Positions 53,177 to 64,000 of a stretch of DNA of 64,000 nucleotides are shown one piece after another; the stretch's first letter is position 1, and each line of letters starts with the position of its first letter. The notes under the pieces are model-generated. The model did no database searches and was not told the origin of the DNA. It worked only from the letters and a program-made list of their open reading frames with translations. The position numbers and the translations under genes are program-made. The DNA comes from Acanthosoma haemorrhoidale. Its lineage: Eukaryota > Arthropoda > Insecta > Hemiptera > Acanthosomatidae. The stretch is taken from NCBI GenBank assembly GCA_930367205.1, contig CAKNEZ010000015.1, forward strand, positions 248,001-312,000. The letters are read 5' to 3'.

Positions 53177-56100
53177 CTCACTGTCACACTTTTATTCCAT
53201 TGCTATCTAATACTTGGATCTCACTGACATTCCTCTGTTTTAGCACGCTCTACACCTAGACTATTACTGTTTCACCTCTGTTCCAACACGATCTAAACCT
53301 AGACTATAATTGTCACTCCTCTGTTCCAACATGATCTAAACCTTGATTAAAACTTCTGTTTCAACACGATCACAACCTACGTTCTTACGGTCACACCTTT
53401 CTTCCAACACCCTCTAAACCTAGATTATCCCTGTCACACCTCGGTTCTTACACGATCTAAACCTAGATTCTAAATAACATACTTCTGTTTCAACACGAGG
53501 CAAACCTAGGTTCTAACTGTCACACTTCTGTTCCAACATGCTCTAAACCTAGACTCTAATTGTCACTCCTCTGTTCCAACACGATCTAAACCTAGATTAA
53601 AACTGTCACGCCTCTGTTTTAACACGATCTAAACCTAGACTCTCACTGTCACACTTTTATTCCATTGCTATCTCATACTTGGATCTCACTGACATTCCTC
53701 TGTTTTAGCACGCTCTAAACCTAGACTATTACTGTTACACCTCTGTTCCAACACGATCTAAACCTAGACTATTACTGTTACACCTCTGTTCCAACACGAT
53801 CTAAACCTAGACTATAAATTTAACACTTCTGTTCCAACACGCTCTAAACCTAGATTAAAACTGTCACGCCTCTGTTTTAACACGATCCAAACCTAGGTTC
53901 TTACTGTCACACCTTTGTTCCAACACCTTCTAAACCTAGATTATAACTCCCACACCTCTGCTTTAACATGATCTAAACCTAGAAACCCACTGTCACTCTT
54001 TTTTTCCATTGCGATCTAATACGTGGATCTCACTGACACACCTATGTTCCAACTCAATCTAAAACAAGACTTTAACTGTCGCACCTCTGTTCCAACACGA
54101 TCTAAACCTAGACTTCAAATGTCACACTTTTATTCCATTGCTATCTAATACTTGGATTCACTGACATTCCTCTGTTTTAGCCCGCTCTAAACCTAGACTA
54201 TTACTGTTACACCTCTGTTCCAACACGATCTAAACATAGACTCTTACTGTCACACCTCTTTGCCATTGCGATCTAAACCTTGGATCTCACTGTCACACTT
54301 TTGTTCCAACATTCTCTAAACCTAGACTTCAAATGTCACACTTCTGTTTCAACACAATCCAAACCTAGGATCTTACTGTCACGCCTTTGTTCCAACACCC
54401 TCTAAACCTAGATTATAACTCCCACTCTTTGTTCCAACACGATCTAAACCTAGACTTCAAATGTCACACTTCTGTTTCAACACCATCCAAACCTACGTTC
54501 TTACGGTCACACCTTTCTTCCAACACCCTCTAAACCTAGATTATCCCTGTCACACCTAGGTTCTAACACGATCTAAACCTAGATTAAAACTGTCACGCCT
54601 CTGTTTTAACACGATCTAAACCTAGATTATAACTGTAACACCTCTGTTCCAACAAGATCCACACCTAGGCTCTAACTGATACACTTCTGTTCCAACACGC
54701 TCTAAACCTAGACTTCAAATGTCACACTTCTGTTTCAACACGATCCAAACCTAGGATCTTACTGTCACACCTTTGGTCCAACACCCTCTAAACCAATATT
54801 ATAACCTTCACACCTCTGTTCTAAGACGCTCTAAAACTAGGCTTTTACTGTTACTCGTTTGTTCCAACACGCACAAAACCTAGGCTTAAACGGTCACACC
54901 TCGGTAACATCACGATCTAAACATAGACTCTCACTATAACACCTCTCTTCCAAAACTTTCTAAACCTAGACTCCAAATGTCACACTTCTGTTCCAACACG
55001 TTCTAAACCTAGATTATAACTCCCACACCTCTGTTTTAACTTGATCTAAACCTAGACATCCACTGTCACTCTTTTGTTTCATTGCGATCTAATACTTGGA
55101 TCTCACTTACACACCTATGTTCCAACTCAATCTAAAACAAGACTTTAACTGTCGCACCTCTGTTCCAACACGATCTAAACCTAGACTATTACTGTTTCAC
55201 CTCTGTTCCAACACGATCTAAACCTAGACTCTAATTGACACTCCTCTGTTCCAACACGATCTAAACCTAGATTAAAACTTCTGTTTCAACACGATCCAAA
55301 CCTACGTTCTTACGGTCACACCTTTCTTCCAACACGCTCTAAACCTAGATTATCCCTGTCACACCTCGGTTCTAACACGATCTAAACCTAGATTCTAAAT
55401 GTCATACTTCTGTTTCAACACAAGGCTAACCTAGGTTCTTACTGTCACACTTCTGTTTCAACATGCTCAAAACCTAGACTCTAATTGTCACACCTCTGTT
55501 CCAACACGATCTAAACCTAGATTAAAACTGTCACGCCTCTGTTTTAACACGATCTAAACCTAGACTCTCACTGTCACACTTTTATTCCATTGCTATCTAA
55601 TACTTGAATCTCACTGACATTCCTCTGTTTCAGCACGCTCTAAACCTAGACTTCAAATGTCACACTTCTGTTTCAACACGATCCAAACCTACGTTCTTAC
55701 GGTCACACCTTGCTTCCAACACCCTCCAAACCTAGATTATCCCTGTCACACCTCGGTTCTAACACGATCTAAACCTAGGTTATTACTGTCACACTTTTGT
55801 TCCAACATGCTCTAAACCTAGACTCTAATTGTCACACCTCTGTTCCAACACGATCTAAACCTAGAAACCCACTGTCACTCTTTTGTTCCATTGCGATCTA
55901 ATACTTGGATCTCACTGACACACCTATGTTCCAACTCAATCTAAAACAAGACTTTAACTTTCGCACAGCTGTTCCAACACGGTCTACACCCAGACTGTAA
56001 CTGTCACACCTCTGTTCCAACACGATCTAAACATAGACTTCAAATGTCTCACCTCTGTTCCAACAAGATCCACACCTAGGCTCTAACTGATACTTTTCTG

Positions 56101-59100
56101 TTCCAACACGCTCTGAACCTAGATTATAACTGTAACACCTCTGTTTTAACGAGATCTAAACCTAGACTCTCACTGTCACACTTTTATTCCATTGCTATCT
56201 AATACTTGGATCTCACTGACATTCCTCTGTTTTAGCACGCTCTACACCTAGACTATTACTGTTACACCTCTGTTCCAACACGATCTAAACCTACACTATT
56301 ACTGTTACACCTCTGTTCCAAAACGATCTAAACCTAGACTATAAATTTAACACCTCTGTTCCAACACCCTCTAAAACTAGGCTCTAACCATTACACGTTC
56401 GTTCCAACAAGATCCAAACATAGACTCTTACCTTCACACCTCTGTTCCATTGCGATCTAAACCTGGGATCTCACTGTCACACTTCTGTTCCAACACGCTC
56501 TAAACCTAGACTTCAAATGTCTCACCTCTGTTCCAACAAGATCCACACCTAGGCTCTAACTGATACTTTTCTGTTCCAACACGCTCTGAACCTAGATTAT
56601 AACTGTCACACCTCTGTTTTAACGAGATCTAAACCTAGACTCTCACTGTCACACTTTTATTCCATTGCTATCTAATACTTGGATCTCACTGACATTCCTC
56701 TGTTTTAGCACGCTCTACACCTAGACTATTACTGTTTCACCTCTGTTCCAACACGATCTAAACCTAGACTATAATTGTCACTCCTCTGTTCCAACATGAT
56801 CTAAACCTTGATTAAAACTTCTGTTTCAACACGATCACAACCTACGTTCTTACGGTCACACCTTTCTTCCAACACCCTCTAAACCTAGATTATCCCTGTC
56901 ACACCTCGGTTCTTACACGATCTAAACCTAGATTCTAAATAACATACTTCTGTTTCAACACGAGGCAAACCTAGGTTCTAACTGTCACACTTCTGTTCCA
57001 ACATGCTCTAAACCTAGACTCTAATTGTCACACCTCTGTTCCAACACGATCTAAACCTAGATTAAAACTGTCACGCCTCTGTTTTAACACGATCTAAACC
57101 TAGACTCTCACTGTCACACTTTTATTCCATTGCTATCTCATACTTGGATCTCACTGACATTCCTCTGTTTTAGCACGCTCTAAACCTAGACTATTACTGT
57201 TACACCTCTGTTCCAACACGATCTAAACCTAGACTATTACTGTTACACCTCTGTTCCAACACGATCTAAACCTAGACTATAAATTTAACACTTCTGTTCC
57301 AACACCCTCTAAACCTAGATTAAAACTGTCACACTTCTGTTCCAACACGATCTAAACCTAGGTTCTTACTGTCACACCTTTGTTCCAACACCTTCTAAAC
57401 CTAGATTATAACTCCCACACCTCTGCTTTAACATGATCTAAACCTAGAAACCCACTGTCACTCTTTTTTTCCATTGCGATCTAATACGTGGATCTCACTG
57501 ACACACCTATGTTCCAACTCAATCTAAAACAAGACTTTAACTGTCGCACCTCTGTTCCAACACGATCTAAACCTAGACTTCAAATGTCACACTTCTGTTT
57601 TAACACGATCTAAACCTAGACTCTCACTGTCACACTTTTATTCCATTGCTATCTAATACTTGGATTCACTGACATTCCTCTGTTTTAGCCCGCTCTAAAC
57701 CTAGACTATTACTGTTACACCTCTGTTCCAACACGATCTAAACATAGACTCTTACTGTCACACCTCTTTGCCATTGCGATCTAAACCTTGGATCTCACTG
57801 TCACACTTTTGTTCCAACATTCTCTAAACCTAGACTTCAAATGTCACACTTCTGTTTCAACACAATCCAAACCTAGGATCTTACTGTCACGCCTTTGTTC
57901 CAACACCCTCTAAACCTAGATTATAACTCCCACCCTTTGTTCCAACACGATCTAAACCTAGACTTCAAATGTCACACTTCTGTTTCAACACCATCCAAAC
58001 CTACGTTCTTACGGTCACACCTTTCTTCCAACACCCTCTAAACCTAGATTATCCCTGTCACACCTAGGTTCTAACACGATCTAAACCTAGATTAAAACTG
58101 TCACGCCTCTGTTTTAACACGATCTAAACCTAGATTATAACTGTAACACCTCTGTTCCAACAAGATCCACACCTAGGCTCTAACTGATACACTTCTGTTC
58201 CAACACGCTCTAAACCTAGACTTCAAATGTCACACTTCTGTTTCAACACGATCCAAACCTAGGATCTTACTGTCACACCTTTGTTCCAACACCCTCTAAA
58301 CCAATATTATAACCTTCACACCTCTGTTCTAAGACGCTCTAAAACTAGGCTTTTACTGTTACTCGTTTGTTCCAACACGCACAAAACCTAGGCTTAAACG
58401 GTCACACCTCGGTAACATCACGATCTAAACATAGACTCTCACTATAACACCTCTCTTCCAAAACTTTCTAAACCTAGACTCCAAATGTCACACTTCTGTT
58501 CCAACACGTTCTAAACCTAGATTATAACTCCCACACCTCTGTTTTAACTTGATCTAAACCTAGACATCCACTGTCACTCTTTTGTTTCATTGCGATCTAA
58601 TACTTGGATCTCACTTACACACCTATGTTCCAACTCAATCTAAAACAAGACTTTAACTGTCGCACCTCTGTTCCAACACGATCTAAACCTAGACTATTAC
58701 TGTTTCACCTCTGTTCCAACACGATCTAAACCTAGACTCTAATTGACACTCCTCTGTTCCAACACGATCTAAACCTAGATTAAAACTTCTGTTTCAACAC
58801 GATCCAAACCTACGTTCTTACGGTCACACCTTTCTTCCAACACGCTCTAAACCTAGATTATCCCTATCAAACCTCGGTTCTAACACGATCTAAACCTAGA
58901 TTCTAAATGTCATACTTCTGTTTCAACACGAGGCTAACCTAGGTTCTTACTGTCACACTTCTGTTTCAACATGCTCTAAACCTAGACTCTAATTGTCACA
59001 CCTCTGTTCCAACACGATCTAAACCTAGATTAAAACTGTCACGCCTCTGTTTTAACACGATCTAAACCTAGACTCTCACTGTCACACTTTTATTCCATTG

Positions 59101-62100
59101 CTATCTAATACTTGAATCTCACTGACATTCCTCTGTTTCAGCACGCTCTAAACCTAGACTTCAAATGTCACACTTCTGTTTCAACACGATCCAAACCTAC
59201 GTTCTTACGGTCACACCTTGCTTCCAACACCCTCCAAACCTAGATTATCCCTGTCACACCTCGGTTCTAACACGATCTAAACCTAGGTTATTACTGTCAC
59301 ACTTTTGTTCCAACATGCTCTAAACCTAGACTCTAATTGTCACACCTCTGTTCCAACACGATCTAAACCTAGAAACCCACTGTCACTCTTTTGTTCCATT
59401 GCGATCTAATACTTGGATCTCACTGACACACCTATGTTCCAACTCAATCTAAAACAAGACTTTAACTTTCGCACAGCTGTTCCAACACGGTCTACACCCA
59501 GACTGTAACTGTCACACCTCTGTTCCAACACGATCTAAACATAGACTCTCACTGTAACACCTCTCTTCCAAAACTTTCTAAACCTAGAATCTAAATGTCA
59601 CACTTTTGTTCCAACACGCTCTAAACCTAGACTTCAAATGTCACACCTCTGTTCCAACAAGATCCACACCTAGGCTCTAACTGATACACTTCTGTTCCAA
59701 CACGCTCTAAACCTACATTATAACTGTCACACCTCTGTTTTAAGACGATCTAAACCTAGACTCTCACTGTCACACTTTTATTCCATTGCTATCTAATACT
59801 TGGATCTCACTGACATTCCTCTTTTTTAGCACGCTCTAAACCTAGACTATTACTGTTACACCTCAGTTCCAACACGATCTAAACCTAGACTATAGATGTA
59901 ACACCTCTGTTCCAACACGCTCTAAAACTAGGCTCTAACCATTACACGTTCTTTCCAACACGATCCAAACATAGACTCTTACTGTCACACCTCTGTTCCA
60001 ACACCTTCTAAACCTAGATTATAACTCCCACACCTCTGCTTTAACATGATCTAAACCTAGAAACCCACTGTCACTCTTTTTTTCCATTGCGATCTAATAC
60101 GTGGATCTCACTGACACACCTATGTTCCAACTCAATCTAAAACAAGACTTTAACTGTCGCACCTCTGTTCCAACACGATCTAAACCTAGACTTCAAATGT
60201 CACACTTTTGTTTTAACACGATCTAAACCTAGACTCTCACTGTCACACTTTTATTCCATTGCTATCTAATACTTGGATTCACTGACATTCCTCTGTTTTA
60301 GCCCGCTCTAAACCTAGACTATTACTGTTACACCTCTGTTCCAACACGATCTAAACATAGACTCTTACAGTCACACCTCTTTGCCATTGCGATCTAAACC
60401 TTGGATCTCACTGTCACACTTTTGTTCCAACATTCTCTAAACCTAGACTTCAAATGTCACACTTCTGTTTCAACACAATCCAAACCTAGGATCTTACTGT
60501 CACGCCTTTGTTCCAACACCCTCTAAACCTAGATTATAACTCCCACCCTTTGTTCCAACACGATCTAAACCTAGACTTCAAATGTCACACTTCTGTTTCA
60601 ACACCATCCAAACCTACGTTCTTACGGTCACACCTTTCTTCCAACACCCTCTAAACCTAGATTATCCCTGTCACACCTAGGTTCTAACACGATCTAAACC
60701 TAGATTAAAACTGTCACGCCTCTGTTTTAACACGATCTAAACCTAGATTATAACTGTAACACCTCTGTTCCAACAAGATCCACACCTAGGCTCTAACTGA
60801 TACACTTCTGTTCCAACACGCTCTAAACCTAGACTTCAAATGTCACACTTCTGTTTCAACACGATCCAAACCTAGGATCTTACTGTCACACCTTTGTTCC
60901 AACACCCTCTAAACCAATATTATAACCTTCACACCTCTGTTCTAAGACGCTCTAAAACTAGGCTTTTACTGTTACTCGTTTGTTCCAACACGCACAAAAC
61001 CTAGGCTTAAACGGTCACACCTCGGTAACATCACGATCTAAACATAGACTCTCACTATAACACCTCTCTTCCAAAACTTTCTAAACCTAGACTCCAAATG
61101 TCACACTTCTGTTCCAACACGTTCTAAACCTAGATTATAACTCCCACACCTCTGTTTTAACTTGATCTAAACCTAGACATCCACTGTCACTCTTTTGTTT
61201 CATTGCGATCTAATACTTGGATCTCACTTACACACCTATGTTCCAACTCAATCTAAAACAAGACTTTAACTGTCGCACCTCTGTTCCAACACGATCTAAA
61301 CCTAGACTATTACTGTTTCACCTCTGTTCCAACACGATCTAAACCTAGACTCTAATTGACACTCCTCTGTTCCAACACGATCTAAACCTAGATTAAAACT
61401 TCTGTTTCAACACGATCCAAACCTACGTTCTTACGGTCACACCTTTCTTCCAACACGCTCTAAACCTAGATTATCCCTGTCAAACCTCGGTTCTAACACG
61501 ATCTAAACCTAGATTCTAAATGTCATACTTCTGTTTCAACACGAGGCTAACCTAGGTTCTTACTGTCACACTTCTGTTTCAACATGCTCTAAACCTAGAC
61601 TCTAATTGTCACACCTCTGTTCCAACACGATCTAAACCTAGATTAAAACTGTCACGCCTCTGTTTTAACACGATCTAAACCTAGACTCTCACTGTCACAC
61701 TTTTATTCCATTGCTATCTAATACTTGAATCTCACTGACATTCCTCTGTTTGCAGCACGCTCTAAACCTAGACTTCAAATGTCACACTTCTGTTTCAACA
61801 CGATCCAAACCTACGTTCTTACGGTCACACCTTGCTTCCAACACCCTCCAAACCTAGATTATCCCTGTCACACCTCGGTTCTAACACGATCTAAACCTAG
61901 GTTATTACTGTCACACTTTTGTTCCAACATGCTCTAAACCTAGACTCTAATTGTCACACCTCTGTTCCAACACGATCTAAACCTAGAAACCCACTGTCAC
62001 TCTTTTGTTCCATTGCGATCTAATACTTGGATCTCACTGACACACCTATGTTCCAACTCAATCTAAAACAAGACTTTAACTTTCGCACAGCTGTTCCAAC

Positions 62101-62462
62101 ACGGTCTACACCCAGACTGTAACTGTCACACCTCTGTTCCAACACGATCTAAACATAGACTCTCACTGTAACACCTCTCTTCCAAAACTTTCTAAACCTA
62201 GAATCTAAATGTCACACTTTTGTTCCAACACGCTCTAAACCTAGACTTCAAATGTCACACCTCTGTTCCAACAAGATCCACACCTAGGCTCTAACTGATA
62301 CACTTCTGTTCCAACACGCTCTAAACCTACATTATAACTGTCACACCTCTGTTTTAAGACGATCTAAACCTAGACTCTCACTGTCACACTTTTATTCCAT
62401 TGCTATCTAATACTTGGATCTCACTGACATTCCTCTTTTTTAGCACGCTCTAAACCTAGACT
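53177..62462 (+). repeat. Blocks E1-E3 of unit 3
   Basis: It corresponds to 36448-45733 at +16,729 bp, with E2 starting at about 56036 and E3 at about 59544. The inserted G is at 61752. A cluster of differences from unit 2 lies near 57279-57349. Confidence 0.87.
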
Positions 62463-64000
62463 ATTACTGTCACACTTCTGTTCCAACACGATCTAAACCT
62501 AGATTAAAACTGTCACGCCTCTGTTTTAACACGATCTAAACCTAGATTATAACTGTAACACCTCTGTTCCAACAAGATCCACACCTAGGCTCTAACTGAT
62601 ACACTTCTGTTCCAACACGCTCTAAACCTAGACTTCAAATGTCACACTTCTGTTTCAACACGATCCAAACCTAGGATCTTACTGTCACACCTTTGTTCCA
62701 ACACCCTCTAAACCAATATTATAACCGTCACACCTCTGTTCTAAGACGATCTAAACCTAGACCCTCACCGTTACACGTTTGTTCCAACACGCACAAAACC
62801 TAGGCTTAAACGGTCACACCTCGGTAACACTACGATCTAGACATAGACTCTCACTGTAACACCGCTCTTCCAAAACTTTCTAAACCTAGACTCCACATGT
62901 TACACTTCTGTTCCAACACGTTCTAAACCTAGATTATAACTAGATAGATTAACTTGGATCTCACTGACACACCTATGTTCCAACTTAATCTAAAACAAGA
63001 CTTTAAGTGTCGCACTGCTGTTCCAACACGCTCTACACCTAGACTATTACTGTTTCACCTCTGTTCCAACACGATCTAAACATAGACTCTCACTGTAACA
63101 CTTTTATTCCATTGCTATCTAATACTTGGATCTCACTGACATTTCTCTGTTTTAGCACGCTTTAAAACTAGGCTCTAACCATTACACGTTCGTTCCAACA
63201 AGATCCAAACATACACTCTTACTGTCATACTTCTGTTCCAACACGTTCTAAACCTAGATTATAACTCCCACACCTCTGTTTTAACTTGATCTAAACCTAG
63301 ACACCCACTGTCACTCTTTTGTTCCATTGCGATCTAATACTTGGATCTCACTGACATTCCTCTGTTTTAGCACGCTCTAAACCTAGACTATTACTGTTAC
63401 ACCTCTGTTCCAACACGATCTAAACCTAGACTATTACTGTTACACCTCTGTTCTAACACGATCTAAACCTAGACTATAACTGTAACACCTCTGTTCCAAC
63501 AAGATCCACACCTAGGCTCTAACTGATATTTTTCTGTTCCAACACGCTCTAAACCTAGGATCTTACTGTCACACCTTTGTTCCAACGCCCTCTAAACCTA
63601 GATTATAACTCCCACCCTTTGTTCCAACACGATCTAAACCTAGACTTCAAATGTCACACTTCTGTTTCAACACCATCCAAACCTACGTTCTTACGGTCAC
63701 ACCATTCTTCCAACACCCTCTAAACCTAGATTATCCCTGTCACACCTCGGTTCTAACACGATCTAAACCTAGATTCTAAAAGTCATACTTCTGTTTCAAC
63801 ACGAGGCCAACCTAGGTTCTTACTGTCACACTTCTGTTCCAACATGCTCTAAACCTAGACTTTAATTGTCACACCTCTGTTCCAACACGATCTAAACCTA
63901 GATTAAAACTGTCACGCCTCTGTTTTAACACGATCTAAACCTAGATTATAACTGTAACACCTCTGTTCCAACAAGATCCAAACCTAGGCTCTAACTGATA
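62463..64000 (+). repeat. Start of giant HOR unit 4 (cut by the window edge)
   Basis: It repeats 45734 onward at +16,729 bp. Block A1 begins at 62690, with accctcaccg at 62761. It runs to the window end without departure from the repeat apart from single-base changes, for example gatccaaacctagg near 63977 where other copies read gatccacacctagg. Confidence 0.92.

Larger units (their letters stand above)
45734..62462 (+). repeat. Giant HOR unit 3, short form (16,729 bp)
   Basis: It is a direct copy of unit 2 at +16,729 bp, with the same two deletion junctions (51541-51575 and 53051-53176). Differences seen by eye are few: for example 35201 A to 51930 T, 36999 T to 53728 A, 32513 C to 49242 A and 43876 G to 60605 C, plus one clustered patch near 57279-57349. 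The two copies are therefore very young relative to their internal repeats. Confidence 0.92.
1..64000 (+). repeat. 43-bp satellite DNA array spanning the whole window
   Basis: The whole window is head-to-tail copies of a monomer of mostly 43 bp; neighbouring copies begin at 711 and 754. The conserved half carries ctgttccaacacg followed by tctaaacctag. The remaining part is variable and defines types such as gactctcactgt, gattataactgt, gacttcaaatgt, gactattactgt and ggatcttactgt. A representative monomer has 16 C, 4 G, 12 A and 11 T on the + strand. I saw no inverted stretch, no interrupting element and no unique sequence at either edge, so the array continues beyond both ends. A few monomers are 42 bp, and truncated ones occur at fixed junctions. 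The context implied is eukaryotic heterochromatin; the family is not one I recognise by name. Confidence 0.97.

Noticed and set aside
1..64000. CRISPR-like array
   Set aside because: There are no unique spacers: the variable part of each monomer is itself a small set of recurring types and the units abut directly. There are no cas genes, and the pattern is classical tandem satellite.
1..64000. Telomere-like repeat (ctaaaccta in every monomer)
   Set aside because: It resembles plant CCCTAAA or insect CCTAA telomere units, but it occurs once per 43 bp, lacks CCC and is never in short tandem runs. It is probably chance resemblance.
1..64000. Transposable elements, rRNA, tRNA or unique flanking DNA
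   Set aside because: I found no target-site duplications, terminal repeats, poly(A) tails, coding remnants or structured RNA signatures. Every stretch I read resolves into the 43-bp monomer family.
1..64000. Inverted segments or hairpins
   Set aside because: No reverse-complement run of the monomer was seen. Short palindromes such as aacctaggtt occur in some monomers but are too short to claim as a functional structure.
1..64000. Assignment to a named satellite or species
   Set aside because: Several animal groups have satellites with monomers of about 41-43 bp, but length alone is not evidence of identity. A search of the monomer against a repeat library would be needed; a close match would name it, and none would support novelty.

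Overview
The window is one uninterrupted tandem satellite-DNA array, with no gene, RNA gene, transposon, CRISPR array or unique sequence that I can support. The basic unit is a 43-bp monomer; two adjacent copies begin at 711 and 754. Its core contains ctgttccaac, cg, then tctaaacctag, followed by a variable tail. Every monomer I read is in the same orientation from 1 to 64000. This points to constitutive heterochromatin (centromeric, pericentromeric, subtelomeric or sex-chromosome-type) of a eukaryotic nuclear genome. I cannot name the species or a catalogued satellite family from the sequence alone.

The monomers sit in a deeply nested higher-order repeat (HOR) hierarchy. Level 1 is 43 bp. 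Level 2 includes an 86-bp dimer duplication, a 129-bp trimer insertion, a 602-bp 14-mer and a 730-bp 17-mer. Level 3 consists of kilobase blocks: A (2,969 bp with one 17-mer, 4,429 bp with three), C (3,099 and 3,227 bp) and E (about 3.5 and 2.6 kb). Level 4 is a giant unit, present as a 26,262-bp long form (2743-29004), two consecutive 16,729-bp short forms (29005-45733 and 45734-62462) and the first 1.5 kb of a further unit (62463-64000). Positions 1-2742 are the end of an A block left of the first unit.

The arithmetic of the long and short forms closes exactly. The short form equals the long form minus 8585-13726 (5,142 bp) and minus 15328-19718 (4,391 bp), and 16,729 + 5,142 + 4,391 = 26,262. 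Both breakpoints lie inside stretches of identity (35 bp and 126 bp), as expected of unequal recombination between sister repeats. Similarly 4,429 = 2,969 + 2 x 730, so block A changed size by gaining or losing two whole 17-mers. The two short forms are almost identical, with scattered single-base differences and one clustered patch, so the 16.7-kb unit was amplified recently.

The only open frames of about 60-70 codons arise where single-base insertions (an A near 11604-11609; a G at 28294, 45023 and 61752) shift phase past the TAA and TAG that each typical monomer carries. They start at TTG and look like by-products, not genes. Other points of note are a strong C-over-G strand asymmetry, one recurrent CpG per monomer with apparent CpG-to-TpG/CpA decay, a recurrent splice-acceptor-like monomer type, and several fixed non-phased junctions that act as molecular markers of the array's history.
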